This document shows positions 1 through 7,574 of a stretch of DNA of 15,339 nucleotides, piece by piece. Source of the stretch: Candidatus Ulvibacter alkanivorans. Lineage in GTDB: Bacteria > Bacteroidota > Bacteroidia > Flavobacteriales > Flavobacteriaceae. The notes under the pieces are model-generated. The model searched no databases. It was not told where the DNA came from and worked only from the letters and a program-made list of their open reading frames with translations. Position 1 is the first letter of the stretch. Each line of letters begins with the position of its first letter. The stretch covers positions 1 through 15,339 of the forward strand of contig NZ_QOLC01000100.1 of NCBI RefSeq assembly GCF_003333325.1, in the 5' to 3' direction. Made by a program: the position numbers and the translations under genes.

Positions 1-19
1 ATACAATTAACACTATTAG

Positions 20-1327
20 TTATCCACCAAAATCATCGAATCGGATGTTCTCATCCGGGATTCCAAAATCTTCACCCATCTTTTGAACGGCTTGGTTCAT
101 AAGTGGGGGTCCACAGAAATACAATTCGATATCTTCCGGAGCTTCGTGATGATTTAAATAGTTGTCGATCACCACTTGGTGAATAAAGCCTACAAATCCG
201 TCTCCTTCATCATTAATATCTTTTTTCACCTTCCAATTGTCTTCTTCTAAGGGCTCAGAAAGTGCCATATAGAACTTAAAGTTTGGAAAATCTTTTTCTA
301 GGTTTCTGAAGTGGTCTATATAGAATAATTCACGTTTTGAACGACCTCCGTACCAGTAGGTTACTTTCCTTCCGGTCTTTAATGTTCTAAATAAGTGATA
401 TAAGTGTGAACGCATAGGTGCCATTCCAGCTCCACCACCAACATAAAGCATTTCAGCTTCAGAATGATTGATAAAGAATTCGCCATAAGGTCCCGAAATA
501 ACAACTTTATCACCTTTTTTACAGTTAAAAATATAGGAAGAAGCGATACCGGGGTTTACATTCATCCATTGGTTCTTAGAACGATCCCATGGCGGCGTTG
601 CTACACGAACGTTTAGCATGATCTCACGACCTTCTGCCGGGTAAGACGCCATTGAATATGCACGCTCTACCGTTTCGGTATTCTTCATTACCAATGGCCA
701 TAAACCAAATTTATCCCATTCTTCTTGAAATTTATCGGGTGTATCATGTTCTTCCGGGTGTGCGGTAATGTCCATATCTTCAAACTTCACTTCACAGGGC
801 GGAATTTCGATCTGAATATATCCACCGGCCTTATAGTTCATATCCTCAGGAATCTCTACCACAAATTCTTTAATGAACGAAGCTACATTGTAATTACGTA
901 CTACTGTAGCATCCCATTTTTTAATTCCGAAGACCTCTTCAGGAATATGGATGTTCATGTCTTGTTTAACTTTTACTTGACAAGACAACCGGGCACCTTC
1001 CTTAAGTTCCTTACGAGTAAAGTGAGGGGTTTCGGTAGGCAGTGCTTCTCCGCCACCTTCTAATACGTGACATTCACACTGAATACAGGTTCCTCCTCCT
1101 CCACAGGCGGAAGGCAAGAATATTTTTTGATTACCTAGAGTAGAAAGCAGTGTTCCCCCTGATTCTACTTCGATTTTCTTTTCATCATTAATCGTGATCG
1201 TCACCGGTCCCGATGGTGATAGTTTTTGTTTGGTGAATAAGAGCAGGGCTACCAACAATAAGGTCAGAACCAAAAAGGCTACGACGGTCGCAATGATAAC
1301 TCCTAATGTGCTTGCTGCTAAAAACAT
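20..1327 (-). CDS. nqrF: Na+-translocating NADH:quinone reductase subunit F
   Basis: NqrF is the electron-input subunit of Na+-NQR: it oxidises NADH through FAD and passes electrons to a 2Fe-2S centre. The 435-residue protein has one N-terminal membrane helix (about residues 6-31) and then a ferredoxin domain whose cluster ligands are C75, C81, C84 and C116 ([11 protein letters not shown] and LSCQV). The FAD-binding motif RAYSMASYP is at 222-230. The NADH-binding motif [12 protein letters not shown] is at 297-308, CGPP is at 405-408, and the protein ends in the typical DDFGG. It is somewhat longer than the roughly 407-residue Vibrio protein, mainly through a charged insert near 186-205 and one near 246-257. 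It is the last gene of the operon and starts 1 nt after the nqrE stop, which suggests translational coupling. All key residues are present, so the identification is secure. Confidence 0.97.
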   Translation of the reverse strand: MFLAASTLGVIIATVVAFLVLTLLLVALLLFTKQKLSPSGPVTITINDEKKIEVESGGTLLSTLGNQKIFLPSACGGGGTCIQCECHVLEGGGEALPTETPHFTRKELKEGARLSCQVKVKQDMNIHIPEEVFGIKKWDATVVRNYNVASFIKEFVVEIPEDMNYKAGGYIQIEIPPCEVKFEDMDITAHPEEHDTPDKFQEEWDKFGLWPLVMKNTETVERAYSMASYPAEGREIMLNVRVATPPWDRSKNQWMNVNPGIASSYIFNCKKGDKVVISGPYGEFFINHSEAEMLYVGGGAGMAPMRSHLYHLFRTLKTGRKVTYWYGGRSKRELFYIDHFRNLEKDFPNFKFYMALSEPLEEDNWKVKKDINDEGDGFVGFIHQVVIDNYLNHHEAPEDIELYFCGPPLMNQAVQKMGEDFGIPDENIRFDDFGG

Positions 1328-1328
1328 A

Positions 1329-2069
1329 TTATTGTTCTGTTATTTCTGAAACTGAAATGGTCTCAGACGATTCTACACGTTCATTTTCAACTTTTTCGAT
1401 CTGTAATCCTAAATCATCGGGATTACTGTCTAAGGAAGGAGATTCTTCGTCTCCACCTGTCAACATTCCACCGAAACTCATAAAACCAATGGCCATTAGT
1501 CCGGTTATAATAAATGTAATTCCTAGTCCGCGTAAAGGCGCCGGCACATTAGAATAACGAATTTTTTCACGTATTGCTGCAATCGCAAGGATTGCCAAGA
1601 ACCAACCTATTCCGGAGCTAAATCCGTAATTTAACGCAAGTGTAAACGTTTCAATTTCTCTAGACTGCATAAATAATGAACCTCCTAAAATCGCACAGTT
1701 TACTGCAATAAGTGGTAAGAAGATACCCAATGAAGTATATAGGGCGGGAGAAAATTTCTCTACAATTATCTCTACCAACTGTACCATAGTTGCGATGGTT
1801 GCGATAAACAAAATAAATGACAGGAAGCTCAAGTCGTAGTCTGCATATTGTGCACCCAACCACTGCAAGGCTCCTTCTTGTAGGATATATTGATCTAACA
1901 ACCAGTTAAGCGGCACAGTCACGGTTAATACGAATATTACCGCTGCGCCCAGACCTACGGCTGTACTTACTTTTTTGGAAACAGCGAGGTACGAGCACAT
2001 TCCGAGGAAATAAGCAAATACCATATTGTCTACAAAAACCGATTTAAAAAACAATTCTAAATGTTCCAT
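1329..2069 (-). CDS. nqrE: Na+-translocating NADH:quinone reductase subunit E, with acidic C-terminal tail
   Basis: NqrE is one of the paired, inverted-topology membrane subunits (with NqrD) of Na+-NQR, known to hold an intramembrane iron centre between cysteines of the two proteins. C25 (GMCSYLAVS) and C125 (VNCAILGG) match these ligands. Several hydrophobic helices cover residues 1-200. The protein is 246 residues, against about 200 in well-studied NqrE proteins. The excess is a hydrophilic, glutamate- and serine-rich tail from about residue 206 to the end, after the last helix ([15 protein letters not shown]). There is no sign of a frameshift, and nqrF begins 1 nt after the stop. A 33-nt gap separates it from nqrD, the only larger spacing in the operon. 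Family assignment is secure; what the tail does is unknown. Confidence 0.96.
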   Translation of the reverse strand: MEHLELFFKSVFVDNMVFAYFLGMCSYLAVSKKVSTAVGLGAAVIFVLTVTVPLNWLLDQYILQEGALQWLGAQYADYDLSFLSFILFIATIATMVQLVEIIVEKFSPALYTSLGIFLPLIAVNCAILGGSLFMQSREIETFTLALNYGFSSGIGWFLAILAIAAIREKIRYSNVPAPLRGLGITFIITGLMAIGFMSFGGMLTGGDEESPSLDSNPDDLGLQIEKVENERVESSETISVSEITEQ

Positions 2070-2102
2070 ATATTTTTAAGTTTTCAGCAGTAAAACAGCC
2101 TA

Positions 2103-2750
2103 CTAGTTTTCTTCAATTAAGTCTTTATTGCGGCTACGTTGTACCCAAATAATCAATCCTACTACGATCAATGCCATTGGGGGCAGTACCATAAAACCAT
2201 TGTTCTCGTAACCAATTGCATACAAGACGGTCTTTTCTACCGGATCTCCCAATACTTGGAAGCCGAAAAGCGTTCCTGAGCCGAACAGCTCACGGAAGAA
2301 ACCAACGATGATCAAGATCACTCCGTATCCGAAGGCATTTCCAATACCGTCTAAAAATGATTTCCACGGACCGTTTCCTAAAGCGAAAGCTTCAAAGCGT
2401 CCCATAATAATACAGTTGGTAATAATTAATCCGATGAAGACCGAGAGCTCTTTACTTAATTCGTATGCAAATGCTTTCAGCACTTGATCCACGATGATCA
2501 CAAGCGTAGCTACTACGATCAATTGAACGATAATTCGAATCTTAGACGGAATTACATTCCGCATAAGTGAAATAACAACGTTACCAACCCCTAATACAAA
2601 GACCACCGATATAGCCATTACGATCGACGGTTTTAATTGTGCGGTGATCGCAAGCGCAGAACAAATTCCCAATACTTGAATAGTAATCGGGTTATTGTCG
2701 GTTAACGGGTCTAAAATAAGTTTGCTATCTTTTCTAGATAAGAGTCCCAT
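2103..2750 (-). CDS. nqrD: Na+-translocating NADH:quinone reductase subunit D
   Basis: NqrD is an integral membrane subunit of Na+-NQR that pairs with NqrE around an intramembrane iron centre. The 215-residue length is normal for the family. The expected cysteines are present: C30 in LGICSALAIT and C113 in TNCIIMGR. The sequence is mostly hydrophobic, with about six helices, and ends in a short basic/acidic tail (QRSRNKDLIEEN). The ATG lies 4 nt downstream of the nqrC stop, so the pair is probably translationally coupled. NqrD is homologous to RnfE/RsxE, but the position inside a complete nqrABCDEF set settles the call. Confidence 0.97.
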   Translation of the reverse strand: MGLLSRKDSKLILDPLTDNNPITIQVLGICSALAITAQLKPSIVMAISVVFVLGVGNVVISLMRNVIPSKIRIIVQLIVVATLVIIVDQVLKAFAYELSKELSVFIGLIITNCIIMGRFEAFALGNGPWKSFLDGIGNAFGYGVILIIVGFFRELFGSGTLFGFQVLGDPVEKTVLYAIGYENNGFMVLPPMALIVVGLIIWVQRSRNKDLIEEN

Positions 2751-2754
2751 AGAC

Positions 2755-3504
2755 TTAATTATTTAAATTTTTAAAATAAGGAACGTATAATCTTACGTCC
2801 TTTCGTAGCATTGCTGTAACACCATCACCTGTGATCGTAGCTCCTGCAAGAGCATCAACTTCATTGTCTGTGGTATCGGTATTTTTAGGATCATTGTTTC
2901 CTTTAGCAACATTGATCCCTTCGAACGCTCCCCCGTCCAAGAAACTTTCTCCGGTAAAGTCGTCCATAAAATATCGTTGCTTGATCTCTGCTCCAAGTCC
3001 CGGAGTCTCTCCTTTATGGTCGAAATACACTCCGGTAATGGTCATCGTTTTATCGACAGCCACAAAGCCCCAGATCGCATCCCAAAGTCCTTTACCTCGT
3101 ACCGGCATTACATAGATCTCTTCACCATCCTTTTCACCAACAAACAATGGAAGTCGTCTTTGGTAATCTGAATCCTTTGCTTTTGCTTCTTCTTTTTTGA
3201 TATCGATCAAGTAGGCCTCGTCATTTTCGGTAACTTCTCCTCCTTGGATCACGTATTGGTTCTTGATGTATTTCTCAAATTCGGCTTCTACCTCATCGGT
3301 TGAAATAAAACTAACGTCATTAGGGCCTTCATTTTCATTGATACCCATCGCATACAAAATATTTTGTTGCTTTTCGTAACGTTCGTTGGCTTTAATTTTT
3401 GGCTTCAACCCATTAGCAAAACCGGCTAATATCGTACCGACCACCACTACCATGATAATGGCAAATATGACGGTATAGCTATTTTTATCAGTGTTAATTG
3501 CCAT
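2755..3504 (-). CDS. nqrC: Na+-translocating NADH:quinone reductase subunit C
   Basis: NqrC carries a covalently bound FMN on its periplasmic domain. The 249-residue protein has one N-terminal membrane helix (about residues 11-30) followed by a soluble FMN-binding domain. Recognisable family stretches are GKGLWDAIWGFVAV (137-150) and GETPGLGAEI (165-174). The flavinylation site is the DALAGAT motif at 217-223, with T223 the probable FMN acceptor. The residue three before the threonine is Ala, where the family usually has Ser or Thr. The FMN would be attached by ApbE, which is not in this window. The gene sits 4 nt after nqrB and 4 nt before nqrD. Apart from the motif change, nothing looks damaged. 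Confidence 0.97.
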   Translation of the reverse strand: MAINTDKNSYTVIFAIIMVVVVGTILAGFANGLKPKIKANERYEKQQNILYAMGINENEGPNDVSFISTDEVEAEFEKYIKNQYVIQGGEVTENDEAYLIDIKKEEAKAKDSDYQRRLPLFVGEKDGEEIYVMPVRGKGLWDAIWGFVAVDKTMTITGVYFDHKGETPGLGAEIKQRYFMDDFTGESFLDGGAFEGINVAKGNNDPKNTDTTDNEVDALAGATITGDGVTAMLRKDVRLYVPYFKNLNN

Positions 3505-3508
3505 AGTG

Positions 3509-4726
3509 CTATGCTGTTTTAACTTTTAAACGTTTTGCGCGTTTTTTAATGTTTCCTTGTAATACGTAATGATCTATGGTTGGTGCAAATACATTCATTA
3601 ACAGAATTGCTAAAAACACTCCTTCCGGATACGCCGGATTGAACACACGTATTAATATAGAAATAAATCCGATGAGGAACCCATAGATCCACTTTCCTTT
3701 ATTCGTTTGTGAGGCGGTAACGGGATCGGTGGCCATATACACGGCACCAAACAAGATACTTCCTATGATTAAGTGTTGCCAGAATGGAACGTTCATTAGT
3801 CCATAGAATTTGCTGCTATCGCCAATCCATCCTAATTCTACAACACCGTTAAAGATCAATCCCATTACCAAGGCACCAATTAGTGTACTAAAGATAATGC
3901 GCCAGCTTCCAATCTTCGTAAAAATTAAGAAGAGTGCTCCTAATATGATAAGCACCTTAGAGGTTTCTCCAACCGAACCGGGAATAAAGCCCCAGAACAT
4001 ATCCCAATAGTCGTAAACTACCGAGTTGTTTTGAGCGTAACTACCTAATATTGTCTCGCCGGAAATTGCGTCTACATTAGCACCCGCAGCGATCTCTTTT
4101 TGACGTTCTACTGCACCATGAACCCAAACCTTATCTCCACTCATCCATGTAGGATACGCAAAGAATAAAAAAGCACGTATAGTTAATGCAGGGTTTAGGA
4201 TATTCATTCCTGTTCCTCCAAACACCTCTTTTCCAATCACGACACCAAAGATCACAGCTACTGCTAACATCCATAACGGTATGTCTACAGGCACGATTAG
4301 TGGAACCAACATTCCTGTTACCAAGTATCCTTCTTCTACCTCATGTCCTTTGATAACTGCAAACAAGAATTCTGCTGCCAATCCTACAACATAGGATACG
4401 ATCACTAACGGAAGAACCGTCCAACAACCCAGAATAAAATTATCCCAAGTAAAGAAGTTCGCTACCGGAGCAGCACGCAAGGTTTCATCCAGTGCTGCAT
4501 AGTGTTGATATCCGGCATTAAAGATTCCGAAGATCAAACAAGGAACCAACGCCATAATGACGATGTTCATCGTACGCTTTAAGTCGTCTGCTGCTCTAAC
4601 GTGAGCTCCCGAATGCGTAGTTTCATTCGGCAAGTACAAAAAGGTATGCAATGCGTTGAACGCAGGCGCCATTTTTGTACCCTTATATTTCATTTTTAGC
4701 GTATGTAATTTTTGTTTCAATCCCAT
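3509..4726 (-). CDS. nqrB: Na+-translocating NADH:quinone reductase subunit B
   Basis: NqrB is the large membrane subunit of Na+-NQR. It carries one covalent FMN and riboflavin, and known structures place it centrally in Na+ transport and quinone reduction. The 405-residue protein has an amphipathic N-terminus and about ten membrane helices. Conserved stretches include GYLVTGMLVPLIVP (133-146), GGTGMNILNPALTIRAF (170-186) and MATDPVTASQTNKGKW (331-346). The covalent FMN site is DAISGET at 219-225, with T225 the expected acceptor; the family consensus here is SGAT, so E224 is a departure. It starts 4 nt after the nqrA stop, with an AGGA 9 nt upstream that falls within the end of nqrA. The call is secure; the motif change is reported as a finding. 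Confidence 0.97.
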   Translation of the reverse strand: MGLKQKLHTLKMKYKGTKMAPAFNALHTFLYLPNETTHSGAHVRAADDLKRTMNIVIMALVPCLIFGIFNAGYQHYAALDETLRAAPVANFFTWDNFILGCWTVLPLVIVSYVVGLAAEFLFAVIKGHEVEEGYLVTGMLVPLIVPVDIPLWMLAVAVIFGVVIGKEVFGGTGMNILNPALTIRAFLFFAYPTWMSGDKVWVHGAVERQKEIAAGANVDAISGETILGSYAQNNSVVYDYWDMFWGFIPGSVGETSKVLIILGALFLIFTKIGSWRIIFSTLIGALVMGLIFNGVVELGWIGDSSKFYGLMNVPFWQHLIIGSILFGAVYMATDPVTASQTNKGKWIYGFLIGFISILIRVFNPAYPEGVFLAILLMNVFAPTIDHYVLQGNIKKRAKRLKVKTA

Positions 4727-4730
4727 AGCA

Positions 4731-6083
4731 TTATCCTATTTCTTTATACATTAAGTCCAACCCATTTCTAATAATCTGTTGGTGTGGTTGTTTCGATACA
4801 CAAATAAACTCGGTAAGCGCAAAATCTTCCGGAGCCACTTCGTACATGCCTAATGCTTCCATAGCATCTAGATCTTCAACCATACAAGCCTTAAGGATTT
4901 GAAGTGGATAAATATCTAATGGAAATACCCGCTCGTAGTTTCCTGTTAGTACAAATGCTCTATGCTCACCGTTGGTATTGGTGTCTAGTTCGTATTTTTT
5001 CTTCGGAAACATCCACGAAAACGTCAAGGCTCTCGATGCAGATATCTTATCGAATACAGGTTTGTTCCAACCAAAGAATTCGTAGTCATCCCCTTCCGGA
5101 ATCACCGAAACAGTATTACTGTAATACCCTAAATATCCTTTTGGAGATATTTTAGTTCCGGTCAATACATCTCCACTAATGACGCGAACGTTTTCTTCCT
5201 CTAATCCGGAATCATAAACAAACGTAGAAACTTCCGAACCAATTCGGGTGCGATAGTATTTTGGTGCTTTTACCGATGACCCAACTAATGCAACAACACG
5301 CTCGGCATTAAATTTACCGGTAAGCAACAACTCACCAATAATTACTAGGTCTTGAGCAGCAACTGTCCAAACGGTCTCCCCTTTATTAACAGGATCGATC
5401 TTGGCAATTTGCGTCCCAACATTCCCGGCAGGGTGTGGTCCAGAAACTGTATGTAAGACACAGTTCTTAAGGTTTGAAAAAGTGGATGAGGCACCACTTC
5501 CTACACTTACATGTACATCACCTTCTGTTAGTTTACTCAACGCTGTTACAGCCGCTTGAATTTCTTTTTCCTTACCGTTAAGTGCAAAATCAAGATCGGC
5601 CGCTAATGGTGCAGTAGAATGAGCCGAGATAAAAATTGCTTTAGGCGCTGTATCGGGATGAGCAATTACATCGTAAGGACGCTGCTTTACAAAAGGCCAA
5701 CAACCCGATGCTAACAACAATTCCTTGATCGCAGCTGCATCAGACGTCTCAGGATTCAGACTCGAATACGCTTTAAAGGTGTCTTGAGGTTCTGCTTCAA
5801 TTAAAATTCGAGTGATTACTCGTTTGGCACCACGCTCAATTTTAGTAAGTGTTCCACTCACCGGCGAAGAAAATTTAATAGATTCGTTCGCTTTCGAATA
5901 AAAAACAGTATCTCCTGCTAGTAGCTTAGCTCCTTCTTTGATCACCATTTTTGGTGTTATCAAGTGGAAGTCTGAAGGCCTGATTGCAAAGGTTCTAGAT
6001 CGCGGTGCATTCGATAACGTTTTATCCGCTTCACCTTTCAGTCGTATGGTAAGACCTTTATTAATCTTAATGTCTTTGGACAT
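4731..6083 (-). CDS. nqrA: Na+-translocating NADH:quinone reductase subunit A
   Basis: NqrA is the peripheral cytoplasmic subunit of Na+-NQR, associated with NqrB and implicated in quinone and inhibitor binding. The 450-residue length is normal. The N-terminus (INKGLTIRLKGEAD, about 7-20) and the biotinyl-lipoyl-like segment around residues 50-100 (VIKEGAKLLAGDTVF, then SPVSGTLTKI) are typical of the family. Other family features are FVKQRPYDVI (130-139) and the PHPAGNVGTQI stretch near 216-226. No transmembrane helix is visible. This is the first gene of the operon; its ATG follows a leader of perhaps 45 nt from the proposed promoter at 6135-6142. No Shine-Dalgarno sequence is seen, which is usual in Bacteroidota. 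Confidence 0.97.
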   Translation of the reverse strand: MSKDIKINKGLTIRLKGEADKTLSNAPRSRTFAIRPSDFHLITPKMVIKEGAKLLAGDTVFYSKANESIKFSSPVSGTLTKIERGAKRVITRILIEAEPQDTFKAYSSLNPETSDAAAIKELLLASGCWPFVKQRPYDVIAHPDTAPKAIFISAHSTAPLAADLDFALNGKEKEIQAAVTALSKLTEGDVHVSVGSGASSTFSNLKNCVLHTVSGPHPAGNVGTQIAKIDPVNKGETVWTVAAQDLVIIGELLLTGKFNAERVVALVGSSVKAPKYYRTRIGSEVSTFVYDSGLEEENVRVISGDVLTGTKISPKGYLGYYSNTVSVIPEGDDYEFFGWNKPVFDKISASRALTFSWMFPKKKYELDTNTNGEHRAFVLTGNYERVFPLDIYPLQILKACMVEDLDAMEALGMYEVAPEDFALTEFICVSKQPHQQIIRNGLDLMYKEIG

Positions 6084-6134
6084 AGGATAGATGTGTTAAA
6101 ATTTCTTTTACTTCCCGAACAGATTTCAGGAGTG

Positions 6135-6142
6135 CAAATTTA
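6135..6142 (-). promoter_or_regulatory. Candidate -7 box of the nqr operon promoter
   Basis: On the minus strand this reads TAAATTTG, a full match to the Bacteroidota -7 consensus TAnnTTTG. It sits 51 nt upstream of the nqrA ATG, which would give a leader of about 45 nt. A GTTG at 6160-6157 could be the -33 element, but only 14 nt separate its TTG from the -7 box, shorter than usual, so the -33 part is doubtful. The box overlaps a 14-bp palindrome. Confidence 0.5.
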
Positions 6143-6236
6143 TAAATTTAAAGTAGCAACACATAATAAATGTTTATAATTTTTAACCACTTCTTAGTCA
6201 CTTTAATTACTGCAATATTTAGGCATAAAAATTGTT

Positions 6237-6244
6237 TATCTTTA
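6237..6244 (+). promoter_or_regulatory. Candidate -7 box for the T9SS plug gene
   Basis: TATCTTTA matches TAnnTTTG at all fixed positions but the last. It ends 19 nt before the ATG at 6264, so the leader would be short, around 10-14 nt. No TTG is found at the expected -33 distance. The TATCTTT core recurs before several other plus-strand genes here (8980, 12354, 14078). Confidence 0.45.
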
Positions 6245-6263
6245 GCCGCGTAAAATAATTTTC

Positions 6264-7517
6264 ATGATTAAAAGCACATTAGCATTCCTACTATTAATTA
6301 GTTTCATTCCAGTTTCCCTGGCTCAAGTTGATGAAATTATTGAACCTAATTATATACGTACCATCCAATTTAAAGGTAATACGCAACTTAGTCAGTTGCC
6401 TATAATCAACCTAGGGGATCGAATCAACCTATCGTTCGATGCGCTCAACGGAAAGGAAGAAGATTTCTATTATGTAATTACGCACCACAACTTCGATTGG
6501 ACAACTAGCGATTTGGCTAAAAGCGAATATTTGGATGGATTTGATGAAGTGCGTATCGAGACGTATGAAAATTCACTTAATACCTTACAAATCTATTCAA
6601 ACTACAGATTAAATATTCCGAATAGAGAAACACGAGGCCTGCGTAAAAGTGGAAACTACATGATTACGATTACCGATAGTGACGGATACCCAATATTTTC
6701 GAGAAAATTCATGGTGGTTGAAAACAAGGTGTCGGTGGCGGTAGCCATAAAACGTTCTCGCGACCTTAATTTTATCGACGAGAAACAAGTAGTACAGTTT
6801 AGCATCAATTCTCCAAATCTACTTTTGATCAATCCAAAAGAAACGGTTAAAACGGTAGTGCTTCAAAACAGCAACCTAAAAACGGCTATAACAGATCTTA
6901 AACCTCAATACACGCTTGGAAACGAGCTTATCTATCGCTACGACCAAGAAGCGTCTTTTTGGGGCGGTAATGAATTTTTGGCCTTCGACAACAAAGATGT
7001 TCGAGCGGCCAACAACAACATTCGTCGTGTTGTTCTAAATGATCTTTACGAAAATTTCCTTTTTACCGATCCTGCACGATTTAATCGCCCTTATACTTAT
7101 AATCCGGATATTAATGGAAACTTCGTGGTTCGAAATATAGATGTACAGGATGCGAATATTGAAGCGGAATATGTTCGTATGCATTTTAACCTACAATATT
7201 TTGAAGACCTGGGGGATCGAGAACTTCACATTTACGGCAATTTCAATAATTGGTCTATAGATGGCAGCACCTATATGCGATACGATGAAGCAAGTGGCAC
7301 CTACCGAAACGACCGATTGTTCAAACAGGGATTCTACAATTATAAATATGTTCTCGTAGACCGGGACGGTTCAATTGACGAAGGTGCCGTTGGTGGAAAT
7401 TTCTGGCAAACCGAAAACGATTACACGGTACTGGTCTATTTTAGAGATCTTGGTGCTCGTTTTGATCGTATCGTGGGCATTGGCAAAGCCAATTCGACCG
7501 CCATTACAAATAATTAG
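6264..7517 (+). CDS. Type IX secretion system plug protein (DUF5103 family)
   Basis: This 417-residue exported protein matches what I recognise as the DUF5103 / T9SS plug family. These are periplasmic proteins reported to close the lateral or periplasmic opening of the SprA outer-membrane translocon in Bacteroidota. Residues 1-20 form a clear signal peptide (a hydrophobic core ending PVSLA, cleavage before Q21). The N-terminal domain holds family-like stretches: EPNYIRTIQF (27-36), INLSFDAL (54-61), YYVITHHNFDW (69-79) and GNYMITITDSDG (130-141). The C-terminal part (about 310-417) contains LHIYGNFNNWS, reminiscent of immunoglobulin-like/CBM48 E-set folds. There is no C-terminal T9SS sorting domain, so it is more likely a machine component than cargo. 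The gene points away from nqr and probably shares a transcript with the downstream decarboxylase. The role rests on remembered family resemblance. Confidence 0.82.
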   Translation: MIKSTLAFLLLISFIPVSLAQVDEIIEPNYIRTIQFKGNTQLSQLPIINLGDRINLSFDALNGKEEDFYYVITHHNFDWTTSDLAKSEYLDGFDEVRIETYENSLNTLQIYSNYRLNIPNRETRGLRKSGNYMITITDSDGYPIFSRKFMVVENKVSVAVAIKRSRDLNFIDEKQVVQFSINSPNLLLINPKETVKTVVLQNSNLKTAITDLKPQYTLGNELIYRYDQEASFWGGNEFLAFDNKDVRAANNNIRRVVLNDLYENFLFTDPARFNRPYTYNPDINGNFVVRNIDVQDANIEAEYVRMHFNLQYFEDLGDRELHIYGNFNNWSIDGSTYMRYDEASGTYRNDRLFKQGFYNYKYVLVDRDGSIDEGAVGGNFWQTENDYTVLVYFRDLGARFDRIVGIGKANSTAITNN

Positions 7518-7574
7518 TATAATTTTTTGTAAGTTCTATTCTGAAAAACCCTCATAAAGAGGAAAATCGATTGC

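Larger units (their letters stand above)
6084..6263. promoter_or_regulatory. Divergent intergenic region between nqrA and the T9SS plug gene
   Basis: This AT-rich, gene-free stretch of 180 nt lies between two genes pointing away from each other, so it should hold the promoters of both the nqr operon (minus) and the plug gene (plus). Both strands contain Bacteroidota-type -7 boxes (listed separately). A perfect 14-bp palindrome, AAATTTATAAATTT, lies at 6136-6149 and overlaps the proposed nqr -7 box. No open reading frame worth calling is present. Confidence 0.75.

Noticed and set aside
725..1063. Plus-strand open frame opposite nqrF
   Set aside because: It lies wholly antisense to a well-conserved gene, has no recognisable domain and a Phe-rich composition typical of a shadow frame.
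1..6083. Rnf complex instead of Nqr
   Set aside because: NqrD and NqrE resemble Rnf subunits, but the presence of nqrA and an nqrF with the FAD/NADH domain, in the order A to F, fits only Na+-NQR.
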